From the NCBI GenBank assembly GCA_963837945.1, contig CAWIQD010000026.1:216024-280023 (forward strand): a stretch of 64,000 bases of DNA, in the 5' to 3' direction. Under the pieces are notes generated by a model. The model made no database searches and was not told the DNA's origin. It saw only the letters and a program-made list of their open reading frames with translations. Each line of letters opens with the position of its first letter. Positions within the stretch are counted from its first letter, which is position 1. Of the stretch, positions 56,901 through 64,000 are shown piece after piece. Both the position numbers and the translations under genes were made by a program. This DNA is from CAVUBL01 sp963837945. Lineage in GTDB: Bacteria > Acidobacteriota > Thermoanaerobaculia > Multivoradales > DATKCC01.

Positions 56901-57302
56901 ATGCGACGCACCCTGATGAAGTCGAAGATCCACCGGGCCCGGGTGACCGAGGCCGACCTCCACTACGTCGGGTCGATCACCATCGATCCCGAGCTCATGG
57001 CAGCCGCCGACCTGCTCGAGCACGAGCGGGTCGAGATCTACGACGTCACCAACGGCGAGCGCCTCGCGACCTACGCCATCCCGGGCAAGCCGGGCGCGGG
57101 CGAGATCTGCATCAACGGCGCCGCCGCCCACAAGGCACGCCCCGGCGACCTGGTGATCATCGCGAGCTACGCCGAGTACGAGGAGGCCGAGGCCCGCGCC
57201 CACGTCCCGACCGTGGTCTTCGTCGACCGGGACAACCGGGTCGCCGAGATCGGTCCGGAATCGGCGAGGGGAGCCCGGCCCACCGCGGTTCTGGCGTCCT
57301 GA
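56901..57302 (+). CDS. panD: aspartate 1-decarboxylase
   Basis: 133 residues. Makes beta-alanine for PanC. MKSKIHRARVTEADLHYVGS contains the Gly-Ser self-cleavage site that generates the pyruvoyl group, followed by SITIDPELMAAADLLEHERV, VTNGERLATYAI and INGAAAHKARPGDLVIIASY. Third gene of panBCD, 61 bp after panC. Confidence 0.96.
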   Translation: MRRTLMKSKIHRARVTEADLHYVGSITIDPELMAAADLLEHERVEIYDVTNGERLATYAIPGKPGAGEICINGAAAHKARPGDLVIIASYAEYEEAEARAHVPTVVFVDRDNRVAEIGPESARGARPTAVLAS

Positions 57303-57418
57303 CCCGCTCTTGCCAGGACCGCCGGGGCCGTGGCGGCGGTCCGGCTGGTCCATGGTTTGCAGAATTCTCGGGAAACGCCCCGCGGCGGCGCCGCGGGTAC
57401 CTTCTCGGAGGGTCCGCC

Positions 57419-58207
57419 ATGTTCCGATCTCCTGCCTTCGTCCGTTCGTCCCTCGCCCCGCTCGCCGTTGCGCTCCTCGGCCTGATCCTCGGCGCGGCCA
57501 CCGCCGCGACCCTGGGCTGCCAGGGCCGCGCGCCCGCTCCCGGCGACCGGGCCGACGCCGCCCCCGTCGCCTCCTCCCGGACTGCCGAGGCCGACGCCCC
57601 GGCCGCGCCCGCCGCCGAGCCGGATGGGACGGAGAACGGGAACGACCAGCCCGGCTTCTTCTCCCGCGTCTTCCATCGCGAGCCGGTGCGCCTCGAGGTG
57701 CCGGCCGGCACCCCCCTGACCCTGCGCCTCGCCGACCAGATCTCGAGCCAGACCAGCCAGCCCGGCGAGAGCTTCCGAGCCACCGTCGCCCGGCCGGTGA
57801 GCGTCGGCGGCCAGGTGGCGATTCCTGCCGGCGCGAGCGTCCTCGGCCGGGTGACCGAGGTCCGGCCGCTGCGCAAGGTCGGCGGCCAGGCCCACCTGGC
57901 GGTGCACTTCGACTCGGTCGAGCTGCCGTCGGGCGCGAGCGCGCCGATCTCGGCCGGCTTCTCGCGCACCGGCAAGAGCGAGACGCCGAAGGACGCCGCC
58001 ACCATCGCCGGCGGCGCGCTCGCCGGCGCCATCCTCGGCCACCAGGTGGAGGACGGCAACAAGGGCAAGGTGGTGGGCGGCCTGGTCGGCGCGGGCGTCG
58101 GCACGGCGATCGCCGCCAACACCAAGGGCGAGACGATCACGCTCCCCGCCGGCGCCACCCTCACCGTCACCCTCCAGGCCCCGACCACCGTCGAGCTGCC
58201 GAGCTGA
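57419..58207 (+). CDS. exported glycine-zipper protein (possible lipoprotein)
   Basis: 262 residues. A signal sequence (LAPLAVALLGLILGAATAAT) ends in LGC, a weak lipobox. A Pro/Ala/Asp-rich linker leads to a beta-rich domain (VPAGTPLTLRLADQISSQTS, VAIPAGASVLGRVTEVRPL), then a Gly-zipper segment (IAGGALAGAILGHQV, VVGGLVGAGVGTAIAANT) and a final ITLPAGATLTVTLQAP. The pattern resembles envelope proteins common in this phylum. Function is unknown. It is convergent with the fic gene, 10 bp away. Confidence 0.7.
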   Translation: MFRSPAFVRSSLAPLAVALLGLILGAATAATLGCQGRAPAPGDRADAAPVASSRTAEADAPAAPAAEPDGTENGNDQPGFFSRVFHREPVRLEVPAGTPLTLRLADQISSQTSQPGESFRATVARPVSVGGQVAIPAGASVLGRVTEVRPLRKVGGQAHLAVHFDSVELPSGASAPISAGFSRTGKSETPKDAATIAGGALAGAILGHQVEDGNKGKVVGGLVGAGVGTAIAANTKGETITLPAGATLTVTLQAPTTVELPS

Positions 58208-58217
58208 GGGCGAGCCT

Positions 58218-59426
58218 TCAGTCGCGGCGGGGCTCGCCTTGCGTCAGGTCGATGACCTCTCGTGCCAGGTAAACCTTCGGGTATGTGGTTCCTTGGACCA
58301 GACTCAAGATGCCTGTGCGCTCCAAGGCTTCGACATGGTTCTTGGCCGTCGGGTAAGTGACTCCGAGCCTGCCGGCGGCCATTGGGATCGTCAAGATCGG
58401 ACTTTCGAAGAGGCTGTCGACCAGGCGTAGGGCCAAGGCCGATGCTCCCGGCACCGCCATCTTCTGGTGCCAGTTCTCCTGGAGATCCTGTAAACGCTGT
58501 GCGAGGAGTACAGAATCTCGCGACTCCTCGGCCACACCTCGGAGGAAGAAGGCGATCCACTCACGCCACGCACCTCGCCGGCTAACATCCAGGAGCAGCT
58601 CGTAGTAGGCGCTTCGGTGGCGTTCGAAGTAGGCGCTCAAGTAGAGCAGCGGATGAGGCAGCAAGTCCCAGGAGACGAGTAGAAGAATGAGGAGAAGCCG
58701 CCCGATCCGGCCATTTCCATCTATGAAGGGATGGATCGCTTCGAACTGGTAGTGAACGAGTGCGAGCCGGATCAGCTGAGGGTGTTGCGGTCGATCTCGG
58801 TGCAGATAGCTCTCGAGCGCAGCCATACCTTCCTCCATTGCCGAGACGGGCGGAGGCACGTAGCGCGAGGTCTCCAGCTTCGAGCCGAGAGGACCGATCC
58901 AGTTCTGATGCCGGCGAAACTGCCCGGGATCGCGATGCCGGCCGCGATCCCCGGCCAGGAGTCTCTGGTGCAACTCGCGGATCAGCCGAAGGCTGACCGG
59001 CAAAGTCTTCAGCCGCTCGACGCCGTACTCCAACGCCCCGACGTAGTTGCTGACCTCTCGAACGTCGGATCGTGGCACCTCGGGCTCGAAGCCCGGCAGG
59101 GGCCGCTGCCTCTGCTCGGCTTCGAAGGCGTAGAGGTCCGCGGCGTCCGCCTGAGTTCCCTCGATCCTCGACGAGAGCACGGCCTCTCTCCGGACAAAGG
59201 GCCGGATCAACAGGTGCGGATTGGCAAGCCGCCGGCCGATACCAGCGAGCTCCCCGAGGCTGTGATTCGCATCGGCCAGGAGCGATACCAGCTCGTCATC
59301 CCAGGTGAGGTCCGGCGGCAGAGGATCGGGGACGAACGCCTGAACGGCCTGGATCGAGGTGGTTCCCGTCTGGACGACGATCCATTTCCCAGGAGCTCGG
59401 TTTGGCGAGGGTTTCGTCGAGGACAA
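58218..59426 (-). CDS. Fic-domain protein (class II) with C-terminal winged helix
   Basis: 402 residues from TTG 59426 (GGAG 8 nt upstream). The Fic core motif HPFIDGNGRIGR is at residues 232-243, so AMP transfer to a protein hydroxyl is expected. The inhibitory motif SSRIEG (S/T-x3-E-G/N) at 85-90 precedes the core, making it class II and auto-inhibited. The C-terminus (ILTIPMAAGRLGVTYPTAKN, VEALERTGILSLV) is a winged helix, suggesting autoregulation. Base composition is clearly lower in G+C than the neighbours and codon use is relaxed, a sign of recent transfer. No antitoxin gene accompanies it. Confidence 0.92.
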   Translation of the reverse strand: MSSTKPSPNRAPGKWIVVQTGTTSIQAVQAFVPDPLPPDLTWDDELVSLLADANHSLGELAGIGRRLANPHLLIRPFVRREAVLSSRIEGTQADAADLYAFEAEQRQRPLPGFEPEVPRSDVREVSNYVGALEYGVERLKTLPVSLRLIRELHQRLLAGDRGRHRDPGQFRRHQNWIGPLGSKLETSRYVPPPVSAMEEGMAALESYLHRDRPQHPQLIRLALVHYQFEAIHPFIDGNGRIGRLLLILLLVSWDLLPHPLLYLSAYFERHRSAYYELLLDVSRRGAWREWIAFFLRGVAEESRDSVLLAQRLQDLQENWHQKMAVPGASALALRLVDSLFESPILTIPMAAGRLGVTYPTAKNHVEALERTGILSLVQGTTYPKVYLAREVIDLTQGEPRRD

Positions 59427-59490
59427 GCTGCACGCTCCAGAGGCATGGATTAAAGAAGTGCCCCTCGTAGTTTAATTCACCGGGGTCGGA

Positions 59491-59506
59491 TTGTAGAGCA
59501 CTACAA
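59491..59506. promoter_or_regulatory. candidate operator upstream of fic: TTGTAG-AGCA-CTACAA
   Basis: Perfect 6-bp arms with a 4-bp spacer, 65 bp upstream of the fic start, in an A+T-rich segment with several TTTAATT-like stretches. It overlaps a possible -10 (TACAAT on the minus strand). A good candidate for binding by the winged helix of the Fic protein itself, but unproven. Confidence 0.55.
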
Positions 59507-59655
59507 CTTGGCGGCGCAGAGTTAAAGGAATCGCCCGCCAATTTTAATTTCTGCCGCCTCGGTTCAAGAGTCCTTGAATCCGGCGGGTCTGGAAGCGGTG
59601 GCGAGGTAAAGTCGGGCCTTCGACCCGGCGCCCGCCCGAAAAGGAGATCCCGTCC

Positions 59656-60580
59656 ATGGCTCGAAGGCTCGACCCCCGCTTCCCGTTCGCCCGCCTCGTC
59701 CCGGTCCTCGCGGCCTTGGCCCTCCTGGCGCTCGTCTCGGCGGGAGCGCTCCGCGCCGCCCCGCCGACCGAGGACCCCCCGCCGGCGCCGGCTGAGAAGC
59801 CGACGCCTCGGGCCGAGCCCCAGCCGCAGCCGGGGGCGCCGGCCCAGGGCAACCGCTCAGGCCGGCCCGGCACAGGAGGAGGAGCCCGGCTTCAAGAACC
59901 TGAAGGTGCTGCCCGAGGACATCTCGCGCGACGACCTCTTCGACGTCATGCGCTTCCAGTTCGTGGGCGGCCTGGGCGTGCGCTGCTCGTTCTGCCACGT
60001 CGGCGAGGAGGGCCAGCCGCTCTCGACCTACGACTTCGCCGCGGACGACAAGGAGACCAAGCGCAAGGCGCGGGTGATGTGGAAGATGACCCGCGAGATC
60101 AACCAGACCTTCCTCGCGAGCCTGCCCGAGCGCGCCGACCCGCCGATCCAGGTCGAGTGCATCACCTGCCACCGGGGGCTCCCCGAGCCGCGGCAGATCC
60201 AGGACGTCCTGCGCCAGGCCCTCGACCAGGGCGGGCCGGAGGCCGCCGCCGCCCGCTACCACCAGCTCCACGACCAGTACTACGGCAGCCAGAGCTACGA
60301 CTTCTCGGACACGGCGCTCACCTCCTTCGCCCGCAGCCTCGCCGACGCCGGCCGCAGCGACGACGCGATCGCCATGCTCGAGCTCAACACCCGCGAGCAC
60401 CCGGACTACTGGTTCTCCTACGCCCTGCTCGCCGACCTGGTGGCCGAGAGCGACCCGGCGCGCGCGATCGAGAGCCTGAAGAAGGCGCTCGAGCTGGCAC
60501 CCGAGGACTCGAAGCGGTTCGTCGAGCGACGGCTGGATCAGTTGCAGGGGAAGGGGACACCCCCACCCGCAGGCGGCTGA
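59656..60580 (+). CDS. photosynthetic reaction-centre-type cytochrome c subunit family protein, one frameshift
   Basis: About 307 residues after correction. A signal peptide (VPVLAALALLALVSAGALRA) and a Pro/Ala/Glu linker precede a CytoC_RC-type domain: LPEDISRDDLFDVMRFQFVG, haem motif CSFCH, then CITCH with HRGLPEPRQ. The C-terminal third has tetratricopeptide-like helices (YWFSYALLADLVAESDPARA). The frame shifts by one base near 59846-59848. Acidobacteria carry many such cytochromes without photosynthesis; a periplasmic electron-transfer role is likely. Confidence 0.85.
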
Positions 60581-60665
60581 CGCCCCGGGCTTGCCACTCC
60601 TCCGGCATCTGCGAAACACTCGGGGGGTCTCCCGTCACGACGTTTCGGAAGTCAAGGAGATCCCC

Positions 60666-63020
60666 ATGAAGCCCAGCCGCCCCGTCGCCGTCCGTCCGCT
60701 CCTCGCCGCGGCGAGCCTCGCCTGCCTCGCCCTCGTCGGCGGGCCCGCCCCGTGCCGGGCCGCCGGCGAGGTCGCCGCCTACCACCAGCTCCAGGAGTGG
60801 CGCTACCAGGCGGCGGCCTCCCCGGTGCCCGCGGGCGGCGTGACGATCGAGCGCGAGGGCGCCACCTGGGCTCTCGAGTCCGGCACGATCCGGCTCGCCG
60901 AGCCGACCCCGGAAGGCGCCGTCACCGGCCTCGTCTTCGAAGGCGCGGGTCGCTTTCACTTCGCCGTCTCCGACCCGGTCGAGCGCCAGCAGCTCGCGCG
61001 GCGCGCCGGCGGCCGGACCGAGCTCGACCTCGCCTTCTCCCGCCTGGTGCTCCGCGCCCCGGGCGGCGTCGCCGAGCTGGCGGGGCTGCCGGCGCCGTCG
61101 GCCCCCTACGAGAAGAGCGACCTCGCCGCCAAGCGCCACGAGGACTGGCTCGAGCACCGGAGCTTCGACGCCGACGCCCGCATCGCTGGCGGCGCTCCTG
61201 ACGCCGGGCAGCGACTACCTGCGGGTCGACGTCGACACCGGCGAGCTCGGCTGGCTCACCTGGGAGCTCGACCCGGACCGCTACGAGGCGGTCGAGCTCG
61301 AGCGCTTCGAGGACGGCACCGTCGAGACCTGGGTCTCGGTGCCGCGGGCCGCGCCGCCGGACGCACTGGGGCCGGGAGATGCGGGTGACCCACGCCGACG
61401 TCAGGGCGGACCTGACCCGCGCCGGCCGCGGGCCGAAGATCGGCTACACCGAGACGCAGCCGCGCCTGGGCGAGTTCTCGGTAGATCTTGACGGGCGAGG
61501 CCGAGATCTCGGGCACCCGGGCGCTCCCCCTGGTCCTCTCGCCGTGGGCCGACGTCAAGGCGGTCCGCGTGGACGGCGAGGACGCGCCCTTCGTCCGCAG
61601 CGCCATCGGCGAGCGCTCCTTCGGGATCGACAGCGACCTCCAGGACGACTCGCTCCTGGTCATCCTCCCCGAGCCCCTGGAGAAGGGGAAGCAGATCAAG
61701 GTCGCCGTCGACTACGAGCTGGAGATCTACAACTACGTCGGCGGCCGCTCCTGGTACCCGGAGCCGCGGGGCGACAGCCTCGACGACCCCCACACCGGGA
61801 CCTTCGACCTGGTGCTGCCCGACAAGATCGAGGTCCGCGCCATGGGCGAGCGGACCGGCGAGACGAAGCTCGACCACGGCCGCCACGAGGTCACCTACCG
61901 CGAGGACGACCCCACCTTCATGCTCTCGTTCACCATCGCCGAGCGCGCCCAGGACTACACCCTCGAGAGCGACACCGAGGGCGTGCCGACGATCGAGGTC
62001 TTCGGCACCGGCATGGGCAAGATCGCCAAGTTCCACAACGTCGCGGCCGACGTGCACAACAGCGCCGCCTTCTTCACCCAGCTCTTCGACATGCCCCTCG
62101 ACACCGACCACCTGCTGGTCTCGAGCATCGCCGCCGGCCACGGCCAGGCCTTCAAGGGCTTCCTCCACCTCTCCGAGTTCACCTTCCACCTCGAGCAGCC
62201 GGGCGCCTGGGAGCTCTTCCGCGCCCACGAGACCGCCCACGAGTGGTGGGGCCACCTGGTCTCGTGGGACAGCTACCGCGACCAGTGGCTCTCCGAGGCC
62301 TTCGCCGAGTACTCGGCCATGATGTACGTCGAGGCGACCATGAAGGACGGCGAGCACTGGTTCAACGAGATCCTCGACGTCTACTCCGACGAGCTCAACG
62401 GCTCGATCAAGACCGTGCTCTCGAAGTTCGCGCGCCCCGGGATGGTGCCCTTGAACCCCAAGCAGCGCGCCGAGATGGGGCCGATCGGCCTCGGCTACCG
62501 GGCGGCGAGCGCCGACGTGCCGGGCGGCTACTTCGCCCAGACCTACGAGCGCGGCGCCCTGGTGCTCCACATGCTCCGCACCATGCTCGCCAACGCCACC
62601 AAGAGCGACGACCTGTTCGTCAAGGTGCTCCGGACCTTCCTCCACGACTACCGCGGCAAGTCCGCGAGCACCCAGGACTTCGTCGACACCCTGGAGCGGG
62701 TCGCCCCCGGGCACTGGAAGTGGTTCTTCGACCAGTGGGTCTACGGCACCGACATCCCGACCTACGCCTGGGGCTGGAAGGTCGAGCCGGGCGACGGCGG
62801 CAAGTCCGTGCTCGCGCTCACCGTGCGCCAGTCGGACGTCCACCCCGGCTTTCGCATGCCGGTGCCCCTCCTGATCGACTTCGGCGGCGACCGGCACGGG
62901 ACCGCCGTCGTCCTGGTCGACAAGCCGGAGGAGACCTTTCGCCTGGCGCTCCCGGCCCGGCCCAAGGACGTGGTCTTCGACCCCCACCACGCCGTGCTGG
63001 CGAAGCTGAAAGGGCTCTGA
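60666..63020 (+). pseudogene. M1-family zinc aminopeptidase-like protein, three frameshifts
   Basis: About 783 residues after correction. A signal peptide (LLAAASLACLALVGGPAPCRA) and an N-terminal beta domain precede the M1 catalytic centre HETAHEWWGHLVSWDSY followed by LSEAFAEYSAMMY, giving the HExxH-x18-E zinc site. The C-terminal part includes GHWKWFFDQWVYGTDIPTYA. Three one-base insertions, near 61184-61190, 61365-61380 and 61485-61488, carry the frame 0 to 1 to 2 and back to 0, so the 3' two thirds are intact. Expected to be a secreted peptidase. The breaks may be sequencing errors. Confidence 0.83.
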
Positions 63021-63027
63021 CCGGATC

Positions 63028-63075
63028 ACCCCCGCATCCCCTCGTGCCCCTTCCGGCCCGCGCGGGGGGAAGGGG
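63028..63075 (-). repeat. family A G-rich repeat, inverted copy
   Basis: On the minus strand it reads CCCCTTCC, spacer, GGAAGGGGCACGAGGGGATG, CGGGGG. This is the same layout as 39301-39353 with small changes. It lies between the M1 peptidase and thiG. Confidence 0.65.
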
Positions 63076-63119
63076 ACGGCGCAGGCTTCGGACAACGGCT
63101 TCGTGGGTCACCCTGCCGG

Positions 63120-63125
63120 TAGAAT
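63120..63125 (+). promoter_or_regulatory. candidate -10 element of thiG
   Basis: TAGAAT ends 12 nt before ATG 63138. No Shine-Dalgarno sequence and no clear -35 box are visible. Confidence 0.35.
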
Positions 63126-63137
63126 GGACTCGGAATT

Positions 63138-63935
63138 ATGCCAGCGACCCTCGAACGAACCGAGGTCGAACCCCTCCAGATCGCCGACCGCACCTTCCGC
63201 TCCCGCCTGATCCTGGGCACCGGCAAGTACGCCGACTTCGAGACCATGCGCGCGGCCCACGAGGCCTCGGGCGCCGAGATGGTCACCGTCGCCGTGCGCC
63301 GGGTCGACCTGGCCGACCGCTCCCAGCGGGCGATGATGGGCTTCATCGACACCGAGCGCCTGCTTCTGCTGCCCAACACCGCCGGCTGCTACACGGCGGA
63401 CGACGCCGTCCGCACCGCCCGGCTCGCCCGCGAGCTCGGCGGCTGGAGCTGGGTGAAGCTCGAGGTGATCGGCGACGAGCGAACCCTCTTCCCGGACACC
63501 GTCGAGCTGCTGCGCGCCACCGAGACCCTGGTCGCCGAGGGCTTCACCGTGCTGCCCTACACGACCGACGACCCGGTCGTCTGCAAGAAGCTCGAGGAGC
63601 TGGGCGCCGCCGCCGTCATGCCGCTCGGCGCCCCGATCGGCTCCGGCATGGGCATCAGGAACCCGGCGAACCTGCGGATCATCATCGAGCAGGCGAAGGT
63701 GCCCGTGATCGTCGACGCCGGCGTCGGCACCGCCTCGGACGCCGCCATCGCCATGGAGCTCGGCGCCGACGGCGTCCTCATGAACACCGGCATCGCCGGC
63801 GCCAAGGACCCCGTCCGGATGGCCCGCGCCATGCGCCTCGCCGTCGAGGCCGGCTGGCTCGCCGCCCACGCCGGCCGGATCCCCAAGAAGCTCTACGCCA
63901 CGGCCAGCAGCCCGACGGATGGGCTGATCGACTGA
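63138..63935 (+). CDS. thiG: thiazole synthase ThiG
   Basis: 265 residues. Builds the thiazole phosphate of thiamine from deoxyxylulose phosphate, ThiS-thiocarboxylate and dehydroglycine. SRLILGTGKYADFETMRAAH, VTVAVRRVDL, LLPNTAGCYTADDAVRTARL, the Schiff-base Lys in WVKLEVIGDERTLFPDT, VMPLGAPIGSGMGIRNPAN, VIVDAGVGTASDAAIAMELG and NTGIAGAKDPVRMA are all canonical. No thiS or thiH is visible before the window ends. Confidence 0.96.
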   Translation: MPATLERTEVEPLQIADRTFRSRLILGTGKYADFETMRAAHEASGAEMVTVAVRRVDLADRSQRAMMGFIDTERLLLLPNTAGCYTADDAVRTARLARELGGWSWVKLEVIGDERTLFPDTVELLRATETLVAEGFTVLPYTTDDPVVCKKLEELGAAAVMPLGAPIGSGMGIRNPANLRIIIEQAKVPVIVDAGVGTASDAAIAMELGADGVLMNTGIAGAKDPVRMARAMRLAVEAGWLAAHAGRIPKKLYATASSPTDGLID

Positions 63936-63971
63936 CCCCTCTCGCCGTCCGCCGCAGCCTCGCGGAGGGCA

Positions 63972-64000
63972 ACCCCGCATGAAGCGGCCGAGCTCTGCCT
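63972..64000 (+). repeat. family C palindromic repeat, third copy, cut by the window end
   Basis: ACCCCGCATGAAGCGGCCGA and AGCTCTG match the copy at 16816-16840 with one substitution. The element continues past the window, and its second arm is not seen. Confidence 0.7.

Noticed and set aside
58218..59426. Fic as a Doc/PhD-type toxin with a separate antitoxin
   Set aside because: The inhibitory motif is inside the same protein (class II) and no small antitoxin gene adjoins it.

Overview
The window is about 70% G+C throughout, apart from one island, and reads like a chromosomal stretch of an uncultured member of Acidobacteriota, possibly the Thermoanaerobaculia side. The placement is inferred from several things together: a PadR regulator beside a duplicated MacB/FtsX permease of the acidobacterial ADOP type, a reaction-centre-type cytochrome c, a complete bacillithiol operon, and very G+C-rich codon use. 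There is no rRNA operon, prophage, insertion sequence or CRISPR array. About ten single-base frameshifts break otherwise conserved genes, many of them in G/C runs, so this looks like draft or metagenomic sequence; two genes carry three or four each.

Layout. 1-3.0 kb (minus): two tandem signal peptidases I, a DUF4845-like protein and a membrane phosphodiesterase cut by the window start. 3.0-8.0 kb: a ComEA-like protein, a pseudopilin, cutA, and a divergent pair for methionine metabolism (PLP trans-sulfuration enzyme / mtnA). 8.1-10.7 kb (minus): tmRNA, two unknown proteins, dus. 10.9-15.8 kb (plus): a methyltransferase, then bshC-bshB-bshA and yigZ, all overlapping. 15.9-26.2 kb: small membrane proteins, yidD, a POT transporter, a PDZ/multi-TM/GAF/GGDEF cyclase, DUF971, an UnbV/UnbU-like pair, mobA, a cyclophilin, a cold-shock protein and tRNA-Leu(GAG). 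26.3-31.1 kb (minus): gap-pgk-tpiA-secG, preceded by a second diguanylate cyclase. 31.2-39.2 kb: tsaD, rpiA, a LysM/M15-like protein, moaA, coaBC and lepA, with long hairpin repeats in the gaps from moaA to lepA. 39.3-48.2 kb: padR-ADOP, a TIGR03032-GNAT-GNAT fusion, an FG-GAP protein with an IPTL-CTERM tail, and a paralogous tandem GNAT. 48.2-54.8 kb: NYN-LOTUS protein, PqqD-like protein, OPT transporter, frameshifted pepD, deoxynucleoside kinase. 55.1-57.3 kb: panBCD. 57.4-64 kb: glycine-zipper protein, a lower-GC Fic island, cytochrome c, frameshifted M1 peptidase, thiG.

Working units are the bacillithiol operon (GlcNAc-malate synthesis, deacetylation, cysteine addition), lower glycolysis co-transcribed with secG, pantothenate synthesis panBCD feeding coaBC elsewhere in the window, and molybdopterin steps moaA and mobA.

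The least explained feature is a set of dispersed intergenic repeats. Family B is a long hairpin of about 65 nt with a conserved loop and arms that change in a compensatory way between copies; one copy has completely different arms around the same loop. Family C is a short 49-bp-spaced palindrome and family A a G-rich element. Several genes also have a -10-like hexamer exactly 6 nt before the start codon and no Shine-Dalgarno sequence, suggesting leaderless transcripts.
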